Below are positions 1 to 11,020 of a stretch of DNA of 64,000 nt, one piece after another. The DNA is from Batillaria attramentaria. Lineage: Eukaryota; Mollusca; Gastropoda; Batillariidae. The notes below the pieces were generated by a model that worked only from the letters and a program-made list of their open reading frames with translations, did no database searches and was not told the DNA's origin. The position numbers and the translations under genes are program-made. Positions within the stretch are counted from its first letter, which is position 1; each line of letters begins with the position of its first letter. The stretch lies in NCBI GenBank assembly GCA_018292915.2, contig JACVVK020000461.1, positions 1 to 64,000 of the forward strand, written 5' to 3'.

Positions 1-107
1 GCCCTCCGCTATAGGATCGGTGTGCCTGCAAAATGTGTATTTTATTCAGCGTCCATAAAACGAACTGCATAAGTAAACGAAAACACGCGAACTGTCGCTG
101 TATGAAA

Positions 108-110
<3 letters not shown>

Positions 111-156
<46 letters not shown>

Positions 157-180
157 ACACAAACACACACACACACACAG
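111..180. repeat. (TC)n-(CA)n microsatellite
   Basis: A short TC run passes directly into an interrupted CA run, as in several other compound microsatellites of this window. No gene overlaps it. Confidence 0.9.
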
Positions 181-659
181 AGGCTATTTCATTCTAACCA
201 CGAAAAAAGCAGGGGGAAAAGGAAAGAAAATAAGGCATGAGCCAATTAAAACCATCTGCTTAAAATGACAGCGGAGCTCTGACTCGCCACTGGCATTTCT
301 TGTTTTCGGGCTAAAAAAAAAAAAAAAAAAAAAAAAATCCGCGTCGCAGCTCAAAATGGACAAACTACAGAACTAGCTGAACTTCTGAAAAGCACGCACA
401 AGTCTCAACTTTCACCGAAAAATCAAATTAAAAACGACGATCTCCGAGTGACACAAACGGCCGTGGAGGTGGCACAGCTATAACTAGTTTCCATTTCGCC
501 TACGCAAAGTGTCTACAAAACCACCACAGAACGGCAGCAAGATTGCTTTGCAGAACCTTATCAGACCTGGTAATAAGGTTGTAAGTGAATTTGATACCCG
601 GTCGCGCTGAGAGGAAAAAAAGCATAAGTGTCTTTTCCCACAGATTCTGCTAGGGTCAG

Positions 660-845
660 GGGGTGGTTGGGTGCGAGGGTGTATGGGAGTTTAACGTCCT
701 TTTCCACCACGTATGGGTGACCTCAAAGGCGGAGCAACGAGAAAAAAACAGGCCAGGGCAAATATCTGACCCTTGCCGGGATTCGAACTCACGACCCGAG
801 CACTGAAAGTCCAACGCTTTATCATTCGGCTATCCCGGCTCTCCA
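660..845 (-). mobile_element. tRNA-derived SINE copy (minus)
   Basis: On the minus strand this reads as a tRNA-like head with an A-box-like segment (TAGCCGAATGATAAAGCG) and a B box (GAGTTCGAATCCCGGC), then a body with TTTCTCGTTGC and a conserved 3' part containing GGAAAAGGACGTTAAAC. It ends in short CACCC-type simple sequence. The same order recurs near 51.0, 52.1, 62.1 and 63.1 kb, so this is a dispersed pol III-type retroposon and not a functional tRNA gene. I do not know a published family name for it. Confidence 0.85.
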
Positions 846-899
846 CTAGGGTCACGGCAAACAGAACTGACGCATATTAGACATATAATTATATACAGC

Positions 900-905
<6 letters not shown>

Positions 906-953
<48 letters not shown>
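906..953. repeat. (TA)n microsatellite
   Basis: About 24 uninterrupted TA units. No gene overlaps it. Confidence 0.95.
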
Positions 954-955
<2 letters not shown>

Positions 956-1760
956 GACTCTAATATTTCTCCAATAATATTAAACAGAGCAAACGTAATA
1001 GAGGCAACGCCTATTCACGAAAGGCACGTGGCTATGCATCACGCAGAAAATATTGTCAGCGAGCAAATAAAAAGAGAGATGCCGCTAACTATGCAAAAGC
1101 GGCAAGTAGCATCAAAAGCGGCAAGTATGGCATTAACTGTCTGCGAACAAACGAAGAATAAGTCCGTAACAATGCAACGCTTTATAAAGAAAATAGTAGT
1201 AGGAAGAAAGCGCAAGCCATTTGTTTTCCTCGACGGAAAAGAAGACTCCAGACTTCATGTAAATGCAAAGCCTTGTACAGGACGCACATGGGACCGTATC
1301 GCGCTAGCAGGGGTGAGGAAAATCAATGATGTATCCATCAGCAATTAGCCTGAAACGTTACCCTGTGGACAGCACCATTGCCACTACACCGGGCACAGTA
1401 CCACTGCGGTGAGAAACGGCCGGGTTTTCCCATTTGTTACACGGCGATTGCTCTCTGGTTTTCCTTGCTTAGATTCTGTGGGGTGAGTTTGTTTGCTTTG
1501 TGGTGTCCGTATTTGTAGCGAGCGGACGAGATTCAGCGAGAATAGATGATGAGATTTACAACACTGAGAAAGACGTACCACTAACAGTTTTTGGTTGTTG
1601 TTGTTTGTTGTTTGGGTTTTTTGGGGGCGAGACATTCGAAGAACACCTTACATCTGTACTGATGTGACCTTCCACATACAAATACATCTTCAACCTACCA
1701 ATACCGAACTCTGAAATGGAAATGGAAAATCTGTTTTCAGGGTCCTACTCCTAGTTGTGT

Positions 1761-1786
1761 GTGTGTGGGGGGGGGGGGGGGGGGGG
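1761..1786. repeat. Poly-G tract
   Basis: A GT run leads into about 20 consecutive G, followed by a G-rich purine stretch. It could form a quadruplex, and its exact length is likely unreliable in any assembly. Confidence 0.9.
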
Positions 1787-2909
1787 CGGAGGCGAGGGCA
1801 AGGGCAAGGGGGTAAATACTAAAGTAGGTTTGCGTTCTCAAAACTGAAAAGCCTGTTCAGCCGGTGTCCAGGGCTTGACAAGTGCGACCACCAGGACAAG
1901 AGGCAATTTAGGGACCCCGGCGATACACTAGCTGTCAGGTTTGACGCTTCTCTTGTAAGCTGACACTCTTTTGGACACAGACAGACCGTATGTTGGTGGG
2001 AGGTTTGAGCTATGGGCTATCACTAGCAGCCTCCGACTTCACGAACGTCAAGCTTTTCTATGAGGGCAATACACTGCTGTTACTAATACAATGTGCCACA
2101 CAGAGGGTGGACTTGTAGGGCTTTCCCCGTCCCCAAACACTCTAAAATATGTTCATTTGCATACGTCTACGGTCTACTCGCGTTATCTAACTACAGTCGT
2201 TCATCCTTTCGTCAAACGCTGTCCATTTTCGAACACTTTCTCTTCGGATTCACATAAAAGCGAATGTCGCTACGATCTCCCTTGGAGTTACGAGCAGACG
2301 ACACTTCGCAGAAAATGCAAAAGTTATGATCAAAGATGACAAAATTTCACACTGTTACGGCTGGAAACATAACAGGGCCCCACTTCCCGCCACGATCACT
2401 TATCAAAATGTACGTTGGCAACTAGCGTGCCGTCCTCTCTATTGCTCAATTCATCACACAGCTGTAAGCGCATTCACAAAGGTCTCGTAAACCTCAGCAT
2501 TTCACTGGCAAAACGTATCAACAAAAAAACGAGAGAGGGCAGTCTGAGTAGCTAACGCCCCTGACTGCTCATTGAGGTAATGAAGCTGAAACGAACTGAG
2601 CCTAAGGCATAGAGACGTAACCAAGCATGAAGCCGAGCTAACAGGCCACGGGGGAAGGTGTCACGGCATTCCACAGTGGACAGTGGAGAACTGAGTGGAT
2701 ACAGAGAGTTCCGGTGAGTGGCACTCCGGCCCTACTGTAAAGGCCAGCTCTTCCTTGTCCTTGATGTCAACGTCAAATTACGACCGATCGCCCCTGAGGT
2801 TGTAAACCCTATTGCGTGTGTGCTCCTGCGCTGTGGTCGGCGCGACAAAATAAGGTTAGCGGTGTGTGCATAACTAGCACCGCATGCATCCCTCAATCCA
2901 ATCAAGCTT

Positions 2910-2944
2910 CCCCCCCCCCCCCCCCCCCACCCCCCCCCCCCCCC

Positions 2945-3015
<71 letters not shown>
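2910..3015. repeat. Very long poly-C tract (~105 bp)
   Basis: Nearly pure C for about 105 bases, interrupted only by two single A residues near the left end. It creates spurious poly-Pro (plus) and poly-Gly (minus) open frames. The true length is probably uncertain because polymerases slip on such tracts. Confidence 0.95.
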
Positions 3016-3016
<1 letters not shown>

Positions 3017-4118
3017 AGGCATCACAGGGATTCAGAAGGTGGCCGCGGTCACTGGTACACTTCGATCCGCAGATCTATGCAAGAGGCGGGAAGACCTTCC
3101 GGCGCGGACGCTTGTAATGGGCGGGCGGTTCGGGTTGGTGATAAAAGCGTTCACAAAGCAGATCGCGCTGGGCGCAAAAGACTCAGTTCGATTCACTCAC
3201 TCGATCAAGAATTTCAGGCAAGACAGAAATATGAAATTGTCTGGCCTGTTCCCAGCGGCGCGTTGTTGCTGCTTGAAGACGTGCTGACCAAAAGATTTCA
3301 TGCATCGACAGCCAGTACGAACATCATCAGGTTTTTTAACACCAGAAATACCAAGGTTTGAAATTAACGCCATCTCATTAGGTAAGCTAAGATTAACCAC
3401 CAGCCTGACACGATGTTTCCTCCACCCAACAATGTAAGTTGTTTATAGTCGCCGACAACATTGCATCAATAATAAAAGCAGACTTAACCGGGGAAAAAAT
3501 GAGAGTCATCAAATAGCGACAACTCACTAAAACACGCCCCACGCGACTCTGCACCGGTTGACAAGTGGAACAAAAGGGACAAACTACAACACAATGATTG
3601 ACACTCCAAATAGAAGTGGGCAAAGTGAAAGGCTTACTTCACAGCGACAAGCCCCGACACCGAAACCCAGTCACTGGCATGGGACAAGCACTGAATACAG
3701 AAACTGAAAACGGACAGAGGTCGGAGTCATTACCGACAAAAACGCAACAACTGTGCTGACAAAACCTTTTCCAAAAGTTAAAAAAAAAAAAAATCCACGG
3801 GACAAAGCACAGTGCGCTAACACCTGCCCCGTAAGTGGCCGTAACTCTACAGCGGGACGGAACCCACGCCACGGAGCGCTCACCATGGTCAAGGCAGCGC
3901 TGACTGAGAAAGCACACCGTTTAACAAGCGAAAATATTGTCTTTAAATATTGACTTAGCCTCTGGTGTCAATGCCGAGTGCCCTCGTCTAAATCAAATTA
4001 GTCACGCAAGTCAGCGCAGCTTTCGCGCATTGATTGAATTCTAATATGTGCGGCCGTTAAAACGTCTGGGATTTTTAAGAAAGGGCGGACGGTACAGACC
4101 ATTATCTTCTCATATATC

Positions 4119-4165
4119 GACAGGTCTCTTTGACGAAGCAGCTTCGTCTCTTTGACGAAGCAGCT
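4119..4165. repeat. Two-copy direct repeat (~22 bp unit)
   Basis: The unit TCTCTTTGACGAAGCAGCTT occurs twice in direct tandem. Each copy contains a small palindrome around GAAGCAGCTTC. No gene overlaps it. Confidence 0.85.
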
Positions 4166-4214
4166 TAAAAGCCGCAATTTGCACACCTAGCGTACAGAAT
4201 CCCTGGTTCAGAGA

Positions 4215-4352
<138 letters not shown>

Positions 4353-6539
4353 ACGACTGAATAGACACAGCGCGTAAGGACTACGGCTCAGAAGCGGAAA
4401 TTACACTGAATAAAATTAATGCTGGCGGGCTAACACACCTGAACGCTTGTCAATCTAGATGATCATACATGAATACCACTGCTTCAAGCCTGAGGTGTCC
4501 TGACCCAACACATGTACTACGTCTACAATTATTTAGGATAGCTTATCCTGCATGTGTAGTAAATCCACACACAAAAATGTGGATGAAAAATGCTAGGCGT
4601 CAAATGCACAGAATGTTTACCCACTGAGTAATTCAAGGGTGCAACCTGCACTCGGCGCAGTTTCAAAAAGCATATAATGGGCGGTGTCTATTTTAAGAAC
4701 TGACGTGTAAATGGCCTGACTGAGGATATAACAACTACTGGTCCTTCCCAGTGAGTATGATTTGTGCGGCGTTACATATATTATATCCTGCTAGTACAGT
4801 GAAAAAGAAAATACCGCTCTCTTATCGCCATTAAAACGACTACAGAGGTGGGACAAAAAGGTGGGTTGGTAAATATTAGTCTGACGTCAAATGGTAAAAG
4901 GGCGTAAGTGCTTATCGTATCATAATAGCGCTTATGCTCTTTTTACTATCTGACGACAGGCGTGGGTTATTCTTTCACATTCTGTGGCGTAAAACGTTTT
5001 GCTTTATTTCAATAGCCATAATGACCTGGGCTTGGTCAGGATACACGACCACTCACTTTACGACAGGGGTGCGCTGGCTGGGACGCAGGCTCGCAGCCGC
5101 TACACTTATACACGCGTGTCAGTCAACACACGATCAACAGATGCTGCGCCACAAAAGGAAGCCTGAAAAGACACCCAGTAGGGGTCGGTAACCGGACTGG
5201 GGGTGTCAGTACAGTGCTACCCTCCCGACGCATACCGAGCATTTCCCTTCAACAACAGGGCGGCATTAGCATTCACGATAGACTTCTTTCTTTTCTTAAA
5301 GACCATGAGGAGGCAGGCTATGACACTGAGTCATCAGCTGGGAGCAAAAAGAAAAACGGGCGTGTTATTGTGGCAGAGAACAACTTGACGTTAGAGTACT
5401 TAGACTAGCAGCAAAGACTGTAATTTTTTTTTTTTTTTAGACTGAATGACGGCAGTTACAGGCAACTTTTAACGACCTCCCCTTCGCTAACACCGGCAGC
5501 TTGGACCACCCAGTCCTCGTCAGTGCAACCGAAACTGTAAGGAAACAAATCTGAAATTCGATTTGCTTCTCGTTGGTTCTGGGCAGTGGAACTTTTGTTT
5601 GTAATACACGTGCAACTTAAAATGGTACAGCAGGAAATCTACGTAACACGAGGCACTCTGACAGTGTTCAGCGATGAACTTTCCTGTTACCACTGCGACT
5701 TTGGAGCCGGAATTCCAGCTGTCAGCTGTTTCAGTATTACCGCTCAGTGACGGGTTTTTTCCACAGTCACCCATCTGGCAGTCTGCATCCGTCAATCAGT
5801 TACGGCGTAGCTAATTGAAGCTAAACTGAACAACTACTGCTACTGGGTTTTCCGACATCCGCTGGTCGTATGAGGAAAGAACAGTCTGCCAAAGGCACAA
5901 ACTTACAAACTATAAATCCTTCATTCGACACCTTGCTATAGAAGCGGCATCGGGCAAATCTCAGCGTGGATAACAGTTGAGTTGTACATGTACATGTATG
6001 TACCAAGAATCCGACAAGGACTCTTGGTTGTACACGTGTATGTATTTTCAACTTGCAATGAATCCTTCAGTATTGCGTTGTACCGAAGATCAACACATAA
6101 CAGAAGCGCCAGGAAGCAAAAGGGGGCCGATAATGATAATGACCACGACCGGCCCGTCCTGACATGAGACAATAAACATGAGGTAACTGAACTCGTCTGC
6201 TCTGCCGGCACACCCGCCCATCTGCCCACTCTTACACTGCTCCACCTGCCCTCCCACTCACCGATAGTCTTTGAACCTCTCTAGTCCCTTGTAACGGCGC
6301 TGTAGACGAAGCCTCTGTAAACAGTATTCCGATCTGGGTTTATACTACCGAAGTGCTGACATGTGGGAAGAAGGGGGAGGGACGCGGAATGTATACATCA
6401 GACTAATGACCACTCAGATTATAAACTTCAGATTAAATCTGTGAGTAACTGAATAATTATGACAGTCTAATGGACAGACTGAACGTAAGTTAGTATTCCT
6501 AGTGGCGCTTTGATTTCATGTTTTTGTTTTTTGTTTTTG

Positions 6540-6543
6540 TCCC

Positions 6544-6574
<31 letters not shown>
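6540..6574. repeat. Poly-C and (CA)n tract
   Basis: About 21 C followed by a CA run. Non-coding. Confidence 0.9.
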
Positions 6575-8967
6575 CTCAACGTCAGTGGTAATGGCCCGAT
6601 TATTGAAATAGTCATCGGAATTCCGTATCCAGGTATGAATCAAACCGGCACCAATATTACCGTACGAGATTCTGGTTTTACCTTTGTTTGAACTGTACCT
6701 TTCAGTGATGAACTCAGAACATCATGAAGATAATCATCACAAGAATGAGAACAACAAAGACTGCGGAATTCACCGCCGGAATTCTCACAGACCAAGCCAG
6801 TCTTGCCCACATCTGAACCCAGCCTACACTGAGGCTTCGAGCATCTTGATAAGCTCTAGACAGTAGAGACTGAGAACTGTAACACCAACAAGCTTCTCCA
6901 TCCAGCCTCTTTTTTTCGCGTTATCACTGGAATCTGGGTCAATGGGGCGACGATCCTCCCGCCCCCTCCCCCGTATCACCGATCGAAACTGTCGGCACAA
7001 ATGGTTTCGTTAGCCACAAAGTGAGGTCATCCAGTTAGTGTTTAAAGCTACCGCCTACTGCAGTAATAGAATATCGGTGCTGATCTGGGTCATACTAAAC
7101 AGCACACAGGAGTCGGGTGAACATCGATTTTTTTTATTGCCATTTGTCTCGTAAGTACTGGTAGCCTAGAAACCCTACCCCCCCCCCCCCGCCCCTTTTT
7201 TAATCTGGGTATTAGCTACGTTTACTCTACCACCATGTGAGGTAACATACTAACGAATGGCTTTTACTAAATGTTTGGCGTTTAAACTGTCTCCAACTGC
7301 TTCCTCAGTGATTTACAGATTTAAAGTAGGGAAGCTGGAAATTCTCATCTGTGATCAAAAGTATGGGGTACAATCTTGTCTAATGTAAGTCTTCAGCAGT
7401 GGGCACAAATGAGTGTCTAGTTGGCGTCCCTAGCTACACTGAGTAGGCTATTCCTCAGGCAACACAGATCCTGTATTTAGTCGAAAGTTTTAGACGATCA
7501 AACAATTTTCCACAACAAGTCCTACGATGATTTCTATGTTCAAAAAAAAAAAAAAAAAAAAAACTGCTTCTGGCAGAATCAAGTGGTTTTCTCCTATGAA
7601 CCAACTGAAACTTTCCCTTGCACCTGCCATGCTTATGTCACTGGTGTTCCGTTCGATAAGTGCCTTCTCCTGGCTTAAGCACCCAGTACATGTACCTTCC
7701 GAAAAAGTAACCTGAAAAACAGGCTGGCCAAATTCAACCCGTGCCTGGGCCAGCACGCAGACCACACAGTGCAGCCATCACACTTCGGACAATCAAACGG
7801 CATTAACAATGCCTATGTTGACACACGCTGATCCCATCCAGCGCAGAGATAAGGGACCGGTTATAGTGGCAAGGAGGTAGGGCTGATCTGATAATGAAAC
7901 TGTTAGGCTGCAAACGGCCGCTACTCATATTGCACTACCGGTAACAAAGGGCATCATTTGGTAGTTAGTCCTTTTGTTTTAACGTCTTTTTTTTAGTTTT
8001 CCCAGAGCGGAAGCAGGGAGGGTGGTGGTGTTCTCTGATCCTTGTTTCTTCATTTGGGATGGTGGCGGTGATGGTTGGTGAGAGGATGCGTGGAAATAAA
8101 ATGAGCACGATTTCTCAAGCAGTTAACTATGCACGTCTGGCATACAACAAAGCTGAAGAAAAGCGTTTGCTGAATGAGTGACATCTGTGCTCCTACAACT
8201 ACAAGCCTTAGCTGTGTAAAGTAACATCACTGTGCAATGTCAGATCAGGCTTTTAACATGATGTGTCACCGGCAACACTCTAAGCAATGTACACTGTTGC
8301 AAAAAACTGCGTAGGGTCAAGCCACAACGAACCAACCAACCAACCAAAACTGTACCACAGGGGCCATTTCACTGAGTGACAGCGACCGCTACAACGTACG
8401 TACTGTGGGCCACAGTAAAACGACTAAATACATGGGAACCAAATGACTACATCGCCACATCACCTACTGAGAAATTTCCTCTTTTACTCTTGTTTTTCAC
8501 TTCCAAGTGTTATTGGTCAAAATTTTCAACTTTCTTGTGCCACAGTGATCAGCTACAATGGGAGTGCCAACAAACAGGGCTGGATGAAGTGTGGTTGCGG
8601 TGCTGTAACCTGAAAGAGGTCTGGAGTCAGAAGTGGACACTTCCTGCTGTTACAACCTATCAGACATAGGCCGGCTTCCTGTCAGTCTTCACTGACGGAT
8701 GGCGTCACTTTACTCGCATCAAGCCTTGAAAATGAAAGGCCCAGCCCCATCGAAAACGCACTGCATAGCCAGTTCTCACCGTATGATTACAAGCTGGTGG
8801 TCAGTACATGCATGCAGATCAACTAAGTAAAAGGATCCTGCTTCCCTACGGATGTCTTGACCTTTGGGTAGCTCTTAATATCCTGGCAAGATCCCAAGCA
8901 CGCCCAATAGAAAATTTTCTAAGTTGTTTGGGAGACCAGCTGTACCTTAGTTCATCAGAACTAGAAG

Positions 8968-9022
8968 TTTCCGCTTATAATGCGTCTTCCGCATATAATG
9001 CGTCTTCCGCATATAATGCGTT
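8968..9022. repeat. 18-bp minisatellite, three copies
   Basis: The unit TTCCGCATATAATGCGTC is repeated about three times, the first copy with a changed base. Each unit contains the palindrome CGCATATAATGCG, so single strands could form small hairpins. No gene is recognised around it. Confidence 0.9.
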
Positions 9023-9723
9023 TCAGCTGGCCAAGCTAGTCTCTTTGCTACTGTATGTACCAGTAAACAAGGCCATGCAACTTTCCTATCAGATGCACGC
9101 GATCCTGATTCTGCTCCCAGGGAGAACTTTCTTTCAGTAAAGCGCACCACGTTCATGATAAAAGGCACCAACAAGATTAACAATGAACTTTGAATTATTC
9201 TTACTATTAATACCAAATTAAATTTAATAGGAGGTATGACAGACATCCATCTGGCCATCGAAACCCAGCAATGTAAGTAACCATCAGTTTAAAACAGTCC
9301 ACTACAAACAAGTCTGAGAAATTTTACCCTGTGATTAAGGAGTGTGTTTCCGGATGCAAATCCTCTTTTCTCAAAAAGGGGGAAACTTTTAGTTCAGAAA
9401 ACAAGGAAAACTTAAGTCAAATTTATCAATTTGAGCATCCCACAATATGACCACACTGCACGTAGAAACAGATCAACAGGAAATGTCACTACTTATCAAC
9501 TGTAGCATAGCACATTATGACAATAAACTAAGGCAAACCACTAATAATAAATAAGCCACAGTGAAACATACAAGTCTACAGTATAAGTGGCTCAAGCAGA
9601 GTTAAACAGTACACATAAAAAGAAGAATACAAGGACAGCATTGAAAACATATTTCACCTGAAGCGCAGATGAAAAACAAAAACAAACCCCACAAAACAAC
9701 AGTCACACTACAGGAAAGGATAC

Positions 9724-10593
9724 ATAAATTATATCCGTTTTGTAGCGAACATGGAGATTGGTATTTATCCCATTTTCATCAATGTCACTGATGACGATCA
9801 TGTCTCGTACTCCATCTTCAGGGCGGGTTCCTGCAAAATATATGAAGTGGGGGTTAGTAAGACACATCAGCCACAGACCAGCATAATCAATGACACACTG
9901 AAAGTACAGCCAATAACTGTTACAGGAGAGACTCATTCAAAAGTAGAGGCCGGCATGGTGTTGTAACAGCCTTTTGGGACTTTGGAGAGACTGGGAGTGC
10001 GGGAGTGCGAGAGGGATTGGTTTAATTGTCTGGTTCCACAAAAATGTGTCTCATGATATGTCCAGGCAAAGTCTTGTGAGCCCATAGAGAATATAACACA
10101 TCTTCTTTCCTTCTTTATCAATTTCATACACATTTTTTAAGTGAAATCTAACATCAATTACTCCAAGCTGCCTGACACAATACAAGGTCCCTCTAGCAGT
10201 AGCATCGCACCGATGCCAGCTCGGGTTGCACTTGCAGTGTACACTCACAACACAGCTAAACACATAAAGGATCGGCGTGAGAGGGGTTGCAGGCGGCAAT
10301 AAAAGACTGATTTACACGACTGGCGCCTCTTGAGACTATTGCAAGGTTTCTGATATGGACACTCCGCGTACAGACGTACTCGGCGTTTCCTGACACCACA
10401 AAGGCATTGTCTGCTCGCTGCCAGCGTCCGACTGCCGTCTGCAAGTGGGAGCTGCGGTAATGCACCCGCTGATCCAGCGGGCAGCTAATGTGCCATTGAT
10501 CGCTGGTAAACGATAGCAGACGATCTCTGTCAAAATCCAAATTTTTCACTTACCCTGAGAGGATAACGTCGGTCTGCCTATTACAGACTCCAT
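9724..10593 (-). CDS. Unconventional myosin, first two coding exons (partial)
   Basis: Coding exons on the minus strand are 10593-10544 (MESVIGRPTLSSQ, ending phase 1 at a GTAAGT donor) and 9830-9724 (after TTTTGCAG; phases match). The second exon carries the start of a myosin motor domain: the block PEDGVRDMIVISDIDENGI, then NLHVRYKTDIIY, which in many myosins precedes the TYTGSI segment. The exon ends exactly there at a GTATCC donor. Myosins are actin-based ATP-driven motors. The very short N-terminus before the motor argues against conventional myosin II and suggests an unconventional class, but too little is visible to assign it. ATP-binding and later exons are not found in the window, so the gene runs off the left side. 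Its start lies 427 bp from the ZNF318 start on the opposite strand. Confidence 0.75.
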
Positions 10594-11020
10594 TTTTTGC
10601 TGTTGTTTTTTTTCTCACACAAACACAAAAGCAGCCGATAAGTCACCAGAGACAACAAGGCAAGCGGCTGATCGCGGCCGACTCAGCCGCCTGACTCACG
10701 CTTCGGACGCTTCCCCGACCACATTTCCAACGCGCCGCCGCCACTCCTTTACGGTAGATAGTTGCGACATTAATTTTTTGTAAAATACACAAACTGAAGC
10801 TTTCGTCCATCACTTTATCTCTCCTTTCGCTAAATTTATTACTAATACTGCTAAGAAGGCTCTAATTTTCGAATGTTTGATGACTTTTGTTGTCGCACTC
10901 AGAGAAAATTATACGCGCATGCGCTCTGTGCAAACGTGTCGCCATTTCCGCTCTGCAGATCTCTTGGTGTTTTGCAGATAAAAATTGCTATTGTTTTGAT
11001 CAGTTTTTGTTATATGCGCC
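10594..11020. promoter_or_regulatory. Divergent CpG-rich promoter, myosin / ZNF318
   Basis: Only 427 bp separate the two divergent start codons. The part from about 10660 to 10745 is rich in CG dinucleotides (GATCGCGGCCGACTCAGCCG, ACGCGCCGCCGCC) in a generally AT-rich, CpG-poor neighbourhood, as expected of an unmethylated bidirectional promoter. I see no clear TATA box at a fixed distance. This is inferred from layout and composition only. Confidence 0.6.

Noticed and set aside
1028..1348. 106-codon plus-strand frame with a Lys/Arg-rich product.
   Set aside because: No similarity I recognise, no splice partner, and it lies within repeat-rich DNA on the strand opposite the myosin gene. It could be a chance frame.
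2816..3361. Open frame with a long poly-Pro stretch and its poly-Gly counterpart on the other strand.
   Set aside because: Produced by the poly-C tract; flanks have no recognisable domain or gene context.
10051..10549. Minus-strand open frames with several Cys residues between the two myosin exons.
   Set aside because: They lie wholly inside the intron defined by a perfect donor and acceptor in matching phase. No domain is recognisable and the frames do not connect.
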